Origin: Flavobacteriales bacterium
GTDB lineage: Bacteria; Bacteroidota; Bacteroidia; CAIKAF01
Direction of reading: 5' to 3'
Assembly (NCBI GenBank): GCA_022402535.1
Contig: JAKRSD010000007.1
Location: 184,196-248,195, forward strand
Length of the DNA: 64,000 bases
Shown here: piece after piece, positions 1-9,844 of the stretch
How the letters are laid out: every line of letters starts with the position of its first letter
Position numbering within the stretch: the stretch's first letter is position 1
The notes under the pieces: generated by a model
What the model was told of the DNA's origin: nothing
The model's input: only the letters and a program-made list of their open reading frames with translations
Databases searched by the model: none
Made by a program: the position numbers and the translations under genes

Positions 1-3000
1 CCGTGTACGTTCCGGGAGTATTTACCGAAGTTCCATTTTGTAGTTGGAATGTTTCGTTTGCACAAATGGTTTCATTGGCTGTAAATAGCTGAGCCGGTAA
101 AACAGTAAGGTTAACCGTTACCGTACTGTCACAACCTGCAACAGAAGGAACTGTAACCACGTAAGTATTCGCTGTGGTTACCACAGTTCCATTGGCAAGA
201 GTATAGGTCTCGTTTGAACAGATTGACGTATTAACCGTATTGTTGTATGTTGGGTTTACGGTAAGGTTCACCACAATAATACTGTCGCATCCTGCAACTG
301 TTGAACGCTGTTCAAAATATGTACCTGTAGTAGAAACGATGGTACCATCAAAAAGAGTAAACGTTTGGTTATCGCAAATTTGCGGATTGGTTTGAACCAC
401 ATATGTAGGATTGATAGTTACATCCACACTGGCATTACCCGGGCAGGCATTGGGAGATGTTACCAATACCGAATAGGTACCTGATGCTGTTGGTGTAATA
501 CTTTGTGTAGAGGCTCCTGTATTCCAAAGGAACGTGTAATCAAAGGGGCTTCCCGTCAGGGTTACCATATCAAATCTTGCTGTTCCGCCGGTTCCGTAAG
601 TAGAACCCGAGTTAACCGCCACGTAAGAAGTGCCACTGGCTAAATCAAACGCACTCACTACACGGATACCCAAATTAGGATTGTTATTCGCAGCAGGATG
701 AACGGAAAAGTCAATCACTTGATTGTTAATGAATACACCACCTGTCGAATATATCAGGGTATCTACAGAAATCCAGGGAGATAAACCATTGGTTATGTCG
801 GGATTATACTGAACCAAATACGTATTGGCAGCGGTATTGGATAAACGGATATCAAAGCTGAAAGATAAATCCGTATAACCCGCAGTACTGATGTTAAACT
901 GGGTTCCCGCAGTACCTGAGCCTGTGTTTTGTGCAGGATAACTTGTAGTATTTAAAGCCTGACCGGGTTGTACCAAATCTGTAGAACCTGCACCAGAAAC
1001 TAAGGTTTGAGTAGTACCTCCTACTGCTAAAACAGATCCGGCTCCAATTGTCGGAAGCAGATCGGTGTTAAAGTTCCACTGAGTAATTACTGCCGGTGCA
1101 CCGGCAGAAAGACCCTCCACATTTAACACCAAAGGATCACCTTGGCAAATGGTAATCGGCCCTGCAGGAGAAATGGTAATCGGGGTTGACGCAATGTTCG
1201 AAACCACTACGGAATCCGACAAAGTTGACCATAAACCCAAAGTGGCATTGTAAGCACGGATATAGTATGTGTCATTTAAAAATACAACTAATGAATCCGT
1301 AGCCGGTGAAGTTAAATCTGTACCGTTAGATGAAGTTTGCCAGTACCATTCAACCCCGGCTTCAGGTGAACCGACGGCATACACATAAGTACCATTGGTA
1401 CATGAAGGTACTAACGAATCCTGAAGCGGAGTATTCGGTTTCATCGGATAGTTGGCAAATTCATCAGCGCCCATATCCGGAGTTGTTCCGCGTAAATCGC
1501 CATCTATATCGTCGGTTACTTCAGCCAATACGGTACCTAAATCAATCAATGAAATATTGGTAGCAGCAGGAAGATGTAAATCTGTGGCAGAAGTAAATAC
1601 AGGCGCTATGTTCACGGAGTTGGCATCCTGTCCTGTTGCAGTTTGCCAGTTTGCCAGCGTGGCTCTGTCAGAAGTCAAGAATCCTGTGAATGCCTGTGAA
1701 TTGTATGCGTAATAATTGTTATGGTTTATATTTGAAAATGCGGATGAGGCGGAGTTGCTGTAAATAGCATACGATTTTGCCCCAGCATTTAATGGGTTTA
1801 CAATACCATTTGACAATATATTATTCCGAATATCAATATTTGTTTGGTTTGAGCCAACATAAATACCTGTTGAAACGGTGGCAGTAGCTGCCCGGGGTTG
1901 ATCTCCGTATAAGTTAATTGAGTTGTTATATACTTTAATACCGCTTTGTGAAGTAGTAATACCTACAATAATTCCAACATTGATATCTCCCGGTATACCG
2001 GCTGTCCATCCGTCTCCATTGAGATTGGCGATCATGTTATTTGAAACCAACAGATTAGAATTTGCAGTATTTGTTTGGATATTAATTCCTTTTGAGCCAT
2101 ATCCGCCTGTGCCGGTATAAGCCAAATCATGAATATAGTTTTTAGTAACTTCTGTATTAATTACGCCGGTTCCAATAAAAATTCCAGTCGGATTGTTCGC
2201 CGGATTGATAATGTTGAATACCTCATTTTTTGAGATGACAGAACCATTAGCTTGTGCAACAGTAATACCTCTGTTTCCAATATAATTATCAATAATACTA
2301 GAACCAATAATATTATCAACTATCTGGAGATTATCATTACGTCCCGTGGCATTTGCTGCTACATAAATACCATAATGAACTTTCCATATTTCATTGTTCT
2401 CAATAAGCAAATTATCATTATCATCCCCTGCTGCAGTATTAGTTAATGAATTGTTAGCAGCATGAATTCCGAAACTGGTTACTGCTGTATTTGATCCACC
2501 AATAATTTTAATGTTTTTAATTGTATTATTTGTCGCACCTGCATTAGTGCCTAAGCTCGAAACAGTGATTACACTTCTTGCTGCAGCAGTAGCCGTATTT
2601 TCAAGAGTTAAACTTCTGTCTGTTCCGTTGTTGTTAGAACCATCAATGGTTACAAAATCTGCTCCATTTAATAATATGATGCTTGAGGTTGAATTCCCGC
2701 TGATCAAAGCAGTATTTCCAGCCGCAGGACGAATAGATAACGTATTTACTGCACTGGCAAAGTTGTTATTATTTATCGTAATCGGATATGATTCAGACGG
2801 ATAGGACGCATCAATTAATTCAAATACAACTGGGCCAGAAAGGCAAGAGGTGTTATATGCATTCGCCGCTGCAGTCAGGGTTGTATAGTTTCCACTTACC
2901 CCTACAGAATATATTCCTGAAAGGGTAGGGCTTATAGAATAATTGTTTGAGGTGGCAGGGTGAGTAACCACTGTATTAACATCTGTTGCCACCACACCAG

Positions 3001-5851
3001 AAGGCGTTGAGCTAATATTTGGAGTAGCAACGATATCCTGAGCAATAACATAATAATTTACCACATCACTAACAACAAGGCTTCCTAAATCGGATGCTAA
3101 AATGGCGAATGTCCAAGTTCCATTTATTCCATTTCCTGAAGATAAAGTACCGGGCTGAGAAAACCAGGCTCCACCATTTTTATTGTAGTAAACTCTTGGA
3201 ACCAAAGAACCTGAAACGGGAACTCCTGATGCATCAGTAATTATTGCCGTGAGGGTACGATCTCCTGTAGAACAGGTGAAAGAAAGGGGTGTATAAGATA
3301 TTTGTGGAGCGGATAGGTCTGAAAGTAAAAACTCTCCTTCATCAGCTCCAATATCCGGTGAAGAACCCGTTCCGGTATATCCGGGATTGCCGGCACGAAT
3401 ATCCCCATCAAAGTCATCCACAATACCGGTAATGTTATCAGCACCACTTTCAATTTGAGTGGCAATTGATGGATTAATATGTAAGAAATTGGGCGCAGAA
3501 CCTACCAAACTTAAGAAATTTGGATTTTCAGTTATGGAATTTGCATCCGCAGAAGCTACCCTTGTTTTAAAATCATTAATGGTCTGGTCAGCATTTGTTC
3601 CATCATAAAAAATAAGATTTGAAGCCGAGGGAACACCAGCATATAACAGGTTTCGGTTTGAAGCCGAATTGTAGTTAGCTAATGCCGTTGAAGATCTCTG
3701 ATAAGCTGTAGAAAATCCTGTACCGGCGGCAACAGAATTATTCACCAAAATGTTATTCCTCAGGGTAAGATTGAATGTGGTGGCCGTTGTAGATGTCGTC
3801 ACCCACAAGGCTGTTGTTCCAAAGTTTGCCCCGGTAGAAGATGCATTCAGAACAACCGTATTAAAAGACACATTTACCTGCGAATTAGCCGTAGTACCTG
3901 TAATATTAATTCCTCTAATTGTAGGGGAAGTAGCGGAAGAAGTGCTTGCATTAGGCGCTTTTATATCTCCAATGTAATTGTTATATATATTCGCCTGTCC
4001 TGCTGTACCCAAAGAGGATAAAATGATTCCAGAAACCGTAGGAGCACCCGACGATGTACTTTGCACATCATAAATTTTGTTTTTGAAAACATTGGGAGAG
4101 CTGGTCGTCATTACCATTCCTGCAACAGTGGTTCCATTAGTGGATATTCCATAAATGGTGTTGTGTGAAACTGTTCTTGTACCTGTCACAGTATTGGTAT
4201 TTATACCGTAGGTTGTTCCAGTTCCGTTATGAATTATATTAAAAATTGTGTTGTAGTTATAATTTTCATTTACGGGTGAAGAAATATTGTAAATACCAAA
4301 TAAAAGACCTGTTCCTGATGTTTTTAAACAGGAGAGGTTACTCACAGTATTACTGTCAACCACTATGTTACCGGTTGAAGCCTGAATTCCATACAAAGTA
4401 CTTGTAGTTCCTGTTCCGTCAATAGTTAAGTTGTTTACTACGTTGTTGTTTATTTTAACATTCATGCCTCCTGTTCCTACCGTAAATGCAATACCAATGG
4501 TAGTACCGCCTGTGGTTCCCAAACGGCTTATGTTTTGAACCGAGTTGTTATTACAGTTTACATTCATGGCCGCATTGCTCACACTGTTGTGAATTCCGTA
4601 ATTCACTCCGGTACCGGAGGTAGCTAAACTACCATAAGACATTCCTGTAATCACATTGTTGTTCATATTCAAAAATGCAGGTGTGGCCGCATTCCATATT
4701 CCATGAAATGCTCCGGTTGTAGCCGTGTTGTACTCTAATGACAATGTGTTGTTGTTGATATTAATTGTATTTCCTGCCGGAGTAGAACCCGCCTGATTGT
4801 AAATTCCGGTAACCTGCTGGGTTGTGCCGGATGCTTTCAGCGTAATGGTATTGTTATTGATATTAGCACTGGCGCTGGTAGATGATGAATTCAACCACAC
4901 ACCATAGAGCGAGTTAGGATGATTTGCCCCGCCTCCGTCGTTATTATTAATGGTATTGTTGGAAAAGTTAAAATCCCACTGATTATTTACAAAGCATGCA
5001 TCTGTACCCAGAGTAGAACCTGTTGATCCTCCAAAATTTCTAATAATATTTCCTGTTGATAATGAGCTGCCTCCTACGTCATTACCTGTATCGGCCAAGG
5101 TAAAAGGAGAGGGCGCAGAAAATGAAATAAAGGATATTCCTCTGTGAGTATTCTGAATGGTATTGGAATAAAATTTATTGAACGAGTTTGTTCCTTCGGG
5201 AAGTGTGGGTGTGAGCCCGGTATTGGACGTTGCGGTACACCACAACACCACGATTCCGTTAGAGCCGGGATGCCAAACTCCGCCTGATGCACCTTGATTA
5301 TCGCGAGAAAGCGTAATCGTACAATTTTTTATGGTATTATTCTGGCTTCCATTATCTGCTGAAGCTTTAAATAAACCAATTGCATACTCCATACGTTCAG
5401 TATCGTTTGAATTTAATGGGTTTTCCTGAAAATCAATTCCATCTACAGTAACCCAATCGCTTCCTTCCAAACTTAGCATACCGTCTCTTTCCTGACTGTT
5501 TGCCAAATTAGTTCCCACAAAGGCTGTAAGAAGTGGATTGGCACCAACCCCCGACTTCTGGATAATAATTGGATTTGCCGCCGTTCCTGTGGCCGTAAGA
5601 CTTATACGGGCGCCTAATGTTTCCGTGTGTCCGGCAGATACGTTGATGATAACCCCTCCTGCACCAACACCCTGCGTATTTAAATCGGCAACTGCCGCTG
5701 CAAGCGTGGGATAACTTCCCGGTACCGTATATGTTCCTGAAAGCTGAGCCGAAATGGTACCGGCCGAAATCATAAGCACACAGGTAAGCGAAAGCCTAAA
5801 TATGGCTTTTCCTGTCGTGCTAAAGAATGATGGGATAAATTTCCTTTTCAT
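1..5851 (-). CDS. Giant secreted beta-helix and Ig-like-repeat surface protein, partial (C-terminus beyond left edge)
   Basis: The reading frame is open from an ATG at 5851 to the left edge, so at least 1950 residues are encoded and the C-terminus is missing. The N-terminus is basic (MKRKF) followed by a hydrophobic stretch ending SAGTISAQ, a signal peptide. Residues about 30-900 are rich in short turns of the type N-x-I-x-N-N-T-I, typical of a right-handed parallel beta-helix. The part between about 3500 and 1 moves to Ig-like and lamin-like segments. The last visible 400 bases hold short tandem units of about 50 codons with the pattern T-I-C-x-N-x-T plus G-C-D-S plus V-N-L-T-V. This architecture is usual for T9SS cargo or adhesins of Bacteroidota; the sorting domain itself is not visible. 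No substrate can be inferred. It is divergent from pth and has its own promoter. Confidence 0.85.
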   Translation of the reverse strand, partial: MKRKFIPSFFSTTGKAIFRLSLTCVLMISAGTISAQLSGTYTVPGSYPTLAAAVADLNTQGVGAGGVIINVSAGHTETLGARISLTATGTAANPIIIQKSGVGANPLLTAFVGTNLANSQERDGMLSLEGSDWVTVDGIDFQENPLNSNDTERMEYAIGLFKASADNGSQNNTIKNCTITLSRDNQGASGGVWHPGSNGIVVLWCTATSNTGLTPTLPEGTNSFNKFYSNTIQNTHRGISFISFSAPSPFTLADTGNDVGGSSLSTGNIIRNFGGSTGSTLGTDACFVNNQWDFNFSNNTINNNDGGGANHPNSLYGVWLNSSSTSASANINNNTITLKASGTTQQVTGIYNQAGSTPAGNTININNNTLSLEYNTATTGAFHGIWNAATPAFLNMNNNVITGMSYGSLATSGTGVNYGIHNSVSNAAMNVNCNNNSVQNISRLGTTGGTTIGIAFTVGTGGMNVKINNNVVNNLTIDGTGTTSTLYGIQASTGNIVVDSNTVSNLSCLKTSGTGLLFGIYNISSPVNENYNYNTIFNIIHNGTGTTYGINTNTVTGTRTVSHNTIYGISTNGTTVAGMVMTTSSPNVFKNKIYDVQSTSSGAPTVSGIILSSLGTAGQANIYNNYIGDIKAPNASTSSATSPTIRGINITGTTANSQVNVSFNTVVLNASSTGANFGTTALWVTTSTTATTFNLTLRNNILVNNSVAAGTGFSTAYQRSSTALANYNSASNRNLLYAGVPSASNLIFYDGTNADQTINDFKTRVASADANSITENPNFLSLVGSAPNFLHINPSIATQIESGADNITGIVDDFDGDIRAGNPGYTGTGSSPDIGADEGEFLLSDLSAPQISYTPLSFTCSTGDRTLTAIITDASGVPVSGSLVPRVYYNKNGGAWFSQPGTLSSGNGINGTWTFAILASDLGSLVVSDVVNYYVIAQDIVATPNISSTPSGVVATDVNTVVTHPATSNNYSISPTLSGIYSVGVSGNYTTLTAAANAYNTSCLSGPVVFELIDASYPSESYPITINNNNFASAVNTLSIRPAAGNTALISGNSTSSIILLNGADFVTIDGSNNNGTDRSLTLENTATAAARSVITVSSLGTNAGATNNTIKNIKIIGGSNTAVTSFGIHAANNSLTNTAAGDDNDNLLIENNEIWKVHYGIYVAANATGRNDNLQIVDNIIGSSIIDNYIGNRGITVAQANGSVISKNEVFNIINPANNPTGIFIGTGVINTEVTKNYIHDLAYTGTGGYGSKGINIQTNTANSNLLVSNNMIANLNGDGWTAGIPGDINVGIIVGITTSQSGIKVYNNSINLYGDQPRAATATVSTGIYVGSNQTNIDIRNNILSNGIVNPLNAGAKSYAIYSNSASSAFSNINHNNYYAYNSQAFTGFLTSDRATLANWQTATGQDANSVNIAPVFTSATDLHLPAATNISLIDLGTVLAEVTDDIDGDLRGTTPDMGADEFANYPMKPNTPLQDSLVPSCTNGTYVYAVGSPEAGVEWYWQTSSNGTDLTSPATDSLVVFLNDTYYIRAYNATLGLWSTLSDSVVVSNIASTPITISPAGPITICQGDPLVLNVEGLSAGAPAVITQWNFNTDLLPTIGAGSVLAVGGTTQTLVSGAGSTDLVQPGQALNTTSYPAQNTGSGTAGTQFNISTAGYTDLSFSFDIRLSNTAANTYLVQYNPDITNGLSPWISVDTLIYSTGGVFINNQVIDFSVHPAANNNPNLGIRVVSAFDLASGTSYVAVNSGSTYGTGGTARFDMVTLTGSPFDYTFLWNTGASTQSITPTASGTYSVLVTSPNACPGNASVDVTINPTYVVQTNPQICDNQTFTLFDGTIVSTTGTYFEQRSTVAGCDSIIVVNLTVNPTYNNTVNTSICSNETYTLANGTVVTTANTYVVTVPSVAGCDSTVTVNLTVLPAQLFTANETICANETFQLQNGTSVNTPGTYT

Positions 5852-5903
5852 AAGATAACTATTTAATAATTCGCGATTGAGCTGAAGTTTTTAAAACAGC
5901 CGC

Positions 5904-5934
5904 CAAAGATATTGATAGATAAGCAATCCACAAA
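5904..5934 (-). promoter_or_regulatory. Bacteroidota-type promoter of the giant surface protein gene
   Basis: On the minus strand, TTTG (5934-5931) and TATCTTTG (5911-5904) are separated by 19 bases. This matches the -33 TTTG and -7 TAnnTTTG elements of the primary sigma factor of Bacteroidota exactly. The leader to the ATG at 5851 would be about 45-50 bases. Confidence 0.6.
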
Positions 5935-5998
5935 ATGGATGCATGCATACAATCCTTGTTCTTTCCATGCTTTTAAAAAAAATATCACCTTTGTTCCC

Positions 5999-6559
5999 AT
6001 GAAGTTTTTGATCGTCGGATTGGGTAACATTGGCAACGAATACGAACACACGCGCCACAACATTGGTTTTGATGTGGTTGATTTTTTGGCCAAAGAGCAG
6101 GGTTCTTCATTTTCTGTTGACCGCCACGCCTATCGTACTGAACTGAAAATCAAAGGAAAAACTTTCATCCTGCTCAAACCCGTTACCTACATGAACCTGA
6201 GCGGTAAAGCCGTTAAACATCATGTTCAACAAGAAAAAATACCCCTTTCCAATCTTTTGGTGATTACGGATGATTTGGCACTTCCCACCGGAAAAATACG
6301 GCTTAAACCCAAAGGTTCAGATGGAGGACACAACGGCCTAAAATCTATTAATGAGCTGATGCTCAGCAATGAATATCCCCGCCTGAGAATCGGCATCGGA
6401 AGCGACTTTCCCAAGGGAAGGCAAAGCGATTATGTGCTGGGGAAATGGAAACCCGAAGAAGAACCGGTAATCGCACTTGCTATTGAAAATGCGGCAAAAG
6501 CCGTGGTAGAGTTCGGTCTGGGAGGCATCCAAAATGCCATGAACGCCTTTAATCGTTAA
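5999..6559 (+). CDS. pth: Peptidyl-tRNA hydrolase
   Basis: Cytosolic enzyme that cleaves the ester bond of peptidyl-tRNAs released from stalled ribosomes, recycling tRNA. The 186-residue protein has the usual family length. It starts with the family motif GLGNIGNEYEHTRHNIGF, which contains the substrate-binding Asn and the catalytic His. It continues with KPVTYMNLSG, the DD-x-x-L-P-x-G-x-I-R motif and GGHNGLKSI. The frame is open further upstream, but the ATG at 5999 gives MKFLIVGLGN directly at the conserved start of the family, so upstream codons were rejected. It precedes alaS by 77 bases on the same strand. A weak -7-like CACCTTTG lies only 5 bases before the ATG, so the transcript may have a very short leader or start further upstream. 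Confidence 0.95.
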   Translation: MKFLIVGLGNIGNEYEHTRHNIGFDVVDFLAKEQGSSFSVDRHAYRTELKIKGKTFILLKPVTYMNLSGKAVKHHVQQEKIPLSNLLVITDDLALPTGKIRLKPKGSDGGHNGLKSINELMLSNEYPRLRIGIGSDFPKGRQSDYVLGKWKPEEEPVIALAIENAAKAVVEFGLGGIQNAMNAFNR

Positions 6560-6606
6560 TCTTCTTCTTTTCGTTTACGTATCGCTTTATTTGTGAACGG
6601 TATTCC

Positions 6607-6614
6607 TACTTTTG
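6607..6614 (+). promoter_or_regulatory. Probable -7 promoter element of alaS
   Basis: TACTTTTG at this place matches TAnnTTTG exactly and lies 22 bases before the alaS ATG, in the gap after pth. A well-spaced -33 TTTG is not clear (a TTTG lies only about 13 bases upstream), so alaS could also be read through from pth. Confidence 0.4.
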
Positions 6615-6636
6615 TGCTCTTATTTTTGAGTACATC

Positions 6637-9246
6637 ATGACTTCCAACCAAATTCGGCAGACTTTTCTTGATTTCTTTAAATCCAAAGGACATACCATCG
6701 TTCCTTCAGCACCTATGGTTTTGAAAAACGACCCCACCCTGATGTTTACCAATGCGGGGATGAATCCGTTCAAGGATATTTTTTTAGGAAACGCACCCGC
6801 CGAATATGCCCGTGTGGCCGACACACAGAAATGCCTTCGTGTAAGCGGAAAACACAACGATTTGGAAGAAGTAGGCCACGATACCTACCACCATACCATG
6901 TTCGAAATGCTGGGCAACTGGAGTTTTGGCGATTACTTCAAAGAAGAAGCCATTGCCTGGGCCTGGGAATTGCTTACCGAAGTATACAAACTCGATAAAG
7001 ACCGTATTTATGTTACTGTTTTTGAAGGAGATGCCTCCGAAAATTTAGATTTCGATCAGGAAGCGTATGACTTCTGGAAGCGGCATATTGCCGAAGACCG
7101 CATTCTGAAAGGGAATAAAAAAGATAACTTTTGGGAAATGGGAGATCAGGGTCCCTGCGGCCCATGTTCTGAAATTCATATCGATTTAAGAACGGATGAA
7201 GAACGTGCCCGGGTGGATGGAAAAACACTCGTAAACAACGACCATCCGCAGGTGATTGAAATCTGGAATAACGTATTCATGCAGTTCAATCGCAGTGCCG
7301 ACGGCAAATTGAGCCCTTTGCCTGCCAAACATGTGGATACGGGCATGGGCTTTGAACGTCTGGTACGCGCCATTGAAGGAAAACACTCCAACTACGATAC
7401 AGATGTTTTCCGTCCCTACATAGGCGAAACCGAAAAGCTGTCTGGCATTAAATACGGCGAAACGGAAAAAACCGATGTGGCATTCCGGGTGGTAGCCGAT
7501 CATGTGCGTGCCGTGGCTTTTGCCATTGCCGACGGACAAATGCCTTCCCATACAGGTGCCGGTTATGTGATTCGCCGGATTCTTCGCCGCGCCATCCGAT
7601 ACGGGTACAGCTATCTGAATTTCCGTGAGCCTTTCATGTGGAAACTGGTTTCCGTCATGGCGGAAAATATGGGCAGCACTTTCCCGGAACTGATTCAGCA
7701 GAAAGATTTTATAGAAAAAGTTATCCGCGAGGAAGAAAACGGATTTCTACGCACACTCGAAAAAGGGCTTACCCGCCTGGCCTTTTTGATGGAAAAAGCC
7801 GAAAACAAACAGATCGGCGGAGCCGAAGTGTTTGAACTGTACGACACGTTTGGATTTCCGGTAGATCTTACCCGACTCATTGCCGCCGAAAATGGCATCA
7901 GTATAGATGAAGAAGGATTTACGAAATGCCTTTCAGAACAGAAAGAACGCTCGCGAAAAGCCACACAAATTAAAGCAGGCGATTGGGTAGAAATTCGCCC
8001 ATATTCGCAGCCTCAGTTTGTAGGGTACGACCAATTGGAATGTGAAGCCCATATTCTGCGCTACCGGAAAGTGAATGCAAAAGGAAAAGACCTGTTTCAT
8101 ATCGTACTCGATAAAACGCCTTTTTATGCCGAAAGCGGCGGACAGGTGGGCGACAGCGGTGTATTGGAATCGGCCAACGAAAGACTGAAGGTTACCGATA
8201 CCCAAAAAGAAAATGAACTGATCATTCATATATGTGAGCAGGTTCCCGAAAATCCGGAAGCGGTGTTTACGGCCAAACCCGATGCCCATAACCGTATTCT
8301 TACCGCCAATAACCACAGTGCCACACACCTGTTACATGCCGCATTGCGCAGTGTGTTGGGAACTCACGTAGAACAACGAGGTTCACTCGTAAATCCGGAG
8401 GGGTTACGTTTTGACTTTTCGCATCACTCCAAACTTTCTGCGGAAGAAATCCTGGAAATAGAGCAGTTGGTGAACCGCAAAATCCGCGAAAACATTCAAA
8501 AAGGAGAGCGAAGAAATGTGCCGATTGAGGAAGCCAAAAAACTGGGAGCAATGGCTCTTTTTGGCGAAAAATATGGCGATGAGGTGCGCGTAATATCGTT
8601 TGGATTAGATTATTCCGTGGAGCTTTGCGGGGGAATCCATGTGAATTATACCGGACAAATCGGCTATTTCAAAATTATTTCTGAAGCCTCGGTAGCCGCG
8701 GGAATCCGAAGAATTGAAGCCGTTACCGCCGTAGGCGCAGAAAATCATGTGCTGTCTGAACTCAATCTGTTGCAGGAATTAAAATCCGTGTTAAAAAGTA
8801 CGGGAAATCCCATAAAACAGGCTGAAAATCTTCAAAAAGAAATTTCGGAACTGCGCAAAACCGTGGAAAGCTACAAAGCCAAAGAAGCTTCGGCTGCCGT
8901 AAAAGATTTACTTACCAAAACACACGAAGTAAACGGAGTCCGCCTGCTTACAGCGAAAGTAAATTTAGACGCCGACGCCATGAAAAATGTATGTTTTGAA
9001 TGGAAACGCGACCAGCAGAATCTGGTGGCGGTTTTAGGCAATTCGGTGGAGGGAAAAGCACTTCTTTCCGTATTTGTTTCCGATGACTTAATCACATCCA
9101 AAGGATTGAATGCCGTGAATATTACCCGCGAAATTGCTAAAGAAATTCAGGGCGGTGGAGGCGGACAACCGTTTTTTGCCACTGCCGGTGGAAAAAATCC
9201 CGACGGGCTTGAAGCCGCATTCGCTAAGGTTTCCGATTTGTTGTAA
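6637..9246 (+). CDS. alaS: Alanyl-tRNA synthetase
   Basis: Charges tRNA-Ala with alanine in the cytosol. The 869 residues match the full bacterial length. The class II catalytic core is N-terminal (MTSNQIRQTFLDFFKSKGH, then NDPTLMFTNAGMNPFKD and the HNDLEEVG segment). The editing domain, which hydrolyses Ser- and Gly-tRNA-Ala, carries the zinc-binding pair HSATHLLH near residue 558 and CGGIH near residue 663. The C-Ala domain ends with the glycine-rich GGGGGQPFFATAGG. All functional motifs are intact. It converges with nfu, the two stop codons being only 6 bases apart, with no obvious terminator between them. Confidence 0.97.
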   Translation: MTSNQIRQTFLDFFKSKGHTIVPSAPMVLKNDPTLMFTNAGMNPFKDIFLGNAPAEYARVADTQKCLRVSGKHNDLEEVGHDTYHHTMFEMLGNWSFGDYFKEEAIAWAWELLTEVYKLDKDRIYVTVFEGDASENLDFDQEAYDFWKRHIAEDRILKGNKKDNFWEMGDQGPCGPCSEIHIDLRTDEERARVDGKTLVNNDHPQVIEIWNNVFMQFNRSADGKLSPLPAKHVDTGMGFERLVRAIEGKHSNYDTDVFRPYIGETEKLSGIKYGETEKTDVAFRVVADHVRAVAFAIADGQMPSHTGAGYVIRRILRRAIRYGYSYLNFREPFMWKLVSVMAENMGSTFPELIQQKDFIEKVIREEENGFLRTLEKGLTRLAFLMEKAENKQIGGAEVFELYDTFGFPVDLTRLIAAENGISIDEEGFTKCLSEQKERSRKATQIKAGDWVEIRPYSQPQFVGYDQLECEAHILRYRKVNAKGKDLFHIVLDKTPFYAESGGQVGDSGVLESANERLKVTDTQKENELIIHICEQVPENPEAVFTAKPDAHNRILTANNHSATHLLHAALRSVLGTHVEQRGSLVNPEGLRFDFSHHSKLSAEEILEIEQLVNRKIRENIQKGERRNVPIEEAKKLGAMALFGEKYGDEVRVISFGLDYSVELCGGIHVNYTGQIGYFKIISEASVAAGIRRIEAVTAVGAENHVLSELNLLQELKSVLKSTGNPIKQAENLQKEISELRKTVESYKAKEASAAVKDLLTKTHEVNGVRLLTAKVNLDADAMKNVCFEWKRDQQNLVAVLGNSVEGKALLSVFVSDDLITSKGLNAVNITREIAKEIQGGGGGQPFFATAGGKNPDGLEAAFAKVSDLL

Positions 9247-9252
9247 GAAAAA

Positions 9253-9840
9253 TCAGGCGTTTTCGGCCACTACTTCTTCCACCCCGGGCACCATCTTTTT
9301 CAGCAGGTGCTCAATTCCGTTTTTCAATGTAACGGTAGATGACGGACATCCGCTGCATGAACCCGCAAGGCGAACGGTTACTTTGCCGTCGGAAAAAGAC
9401 ACAAACGAAATTTCACCTCCGTCTCCCTCTACAGCCGGGCGGACATATTCATCCAATATATCCATAATCTGCCCTTCTACGCCGGCTGCATTGATATCCT
9501 GAATCGAAGTGGGAATGGTCGTTTCTTTTTTCGCCGGCATTACGGTTACAATGTCTTTTCCTTCATCAATCCAGTTTTTCAAAAACTCACGTACCTGCGG
9601 AATAATTTCGGACCAGGAGGTAAATTCTTTTTTGGTGATGGTGATAAAATTATTATTGATATAAACCGAACGGACAAATTCAAACCCGAATAAAGCTTCT
9701 GCCACCGGCGAAGAATCCTTGGCTTCCGAAATATCGGTGTATTCCACGCTGTTTTGGGGTAAAAGGAAGATATTGGCCACAAACTTCATGGTAGCCGGAT
9801 TCGGGGTAGATTCTGCGTATATGATTGCCGGAGTTTTCAT
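9253..9840 (-). CDS. Nfu-type iron-sulfur cluster carrier protein
   Basis: A 195-residue protein with an N-terminal Nfu scaffold domain (starting around ESTPNPATMKFV) and a C-terminal NifU-like domain. That domain carries the cluster-binding motif C-S-G-C-P-S-S near residue 160, preceded by VRPAVEGDGGEISF. Nfu proteins bind a [4Fe-4S] cluster between two monomers at the CxxC motif and deliver it to target enzymes. The gene starts 4 bases after the stop codon of the upstream glycine-rich T9SS gene (9845-13273). Without a separate promoter it would be co-transcribed with that functionally unrelated gene, so an internal promoter in the end of that gene is likely. The specific partner enzymes are unknown. 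Confidence 0.9.
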   Translation of the reverse strand: MKTPAIIYAESTPNPATMKFVANIFLLPQNSVEYTDISEAKDSSPVAEALFGFEFVRSVYINNNFITITKKEFTSWSEIIPQVREFLKNWIDEGKDIVTVMPAKKETTIPTSIQDINAAGVEGQIMDILDEYVRPAVEGDGGEISFVSFSDGKVTVRLAGSCSGCPSSTVTLKNGIEHLLKKMVPGVEEVVAENA

Positions 9841-9844
9841 TTTT

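Noticed and set aside
1330..2804. Several short plus-strand open frames near the left edge
   Set aside because: All are antisense to the continuous minus-strand frame of the giant surface protein and lack start signals or domains.
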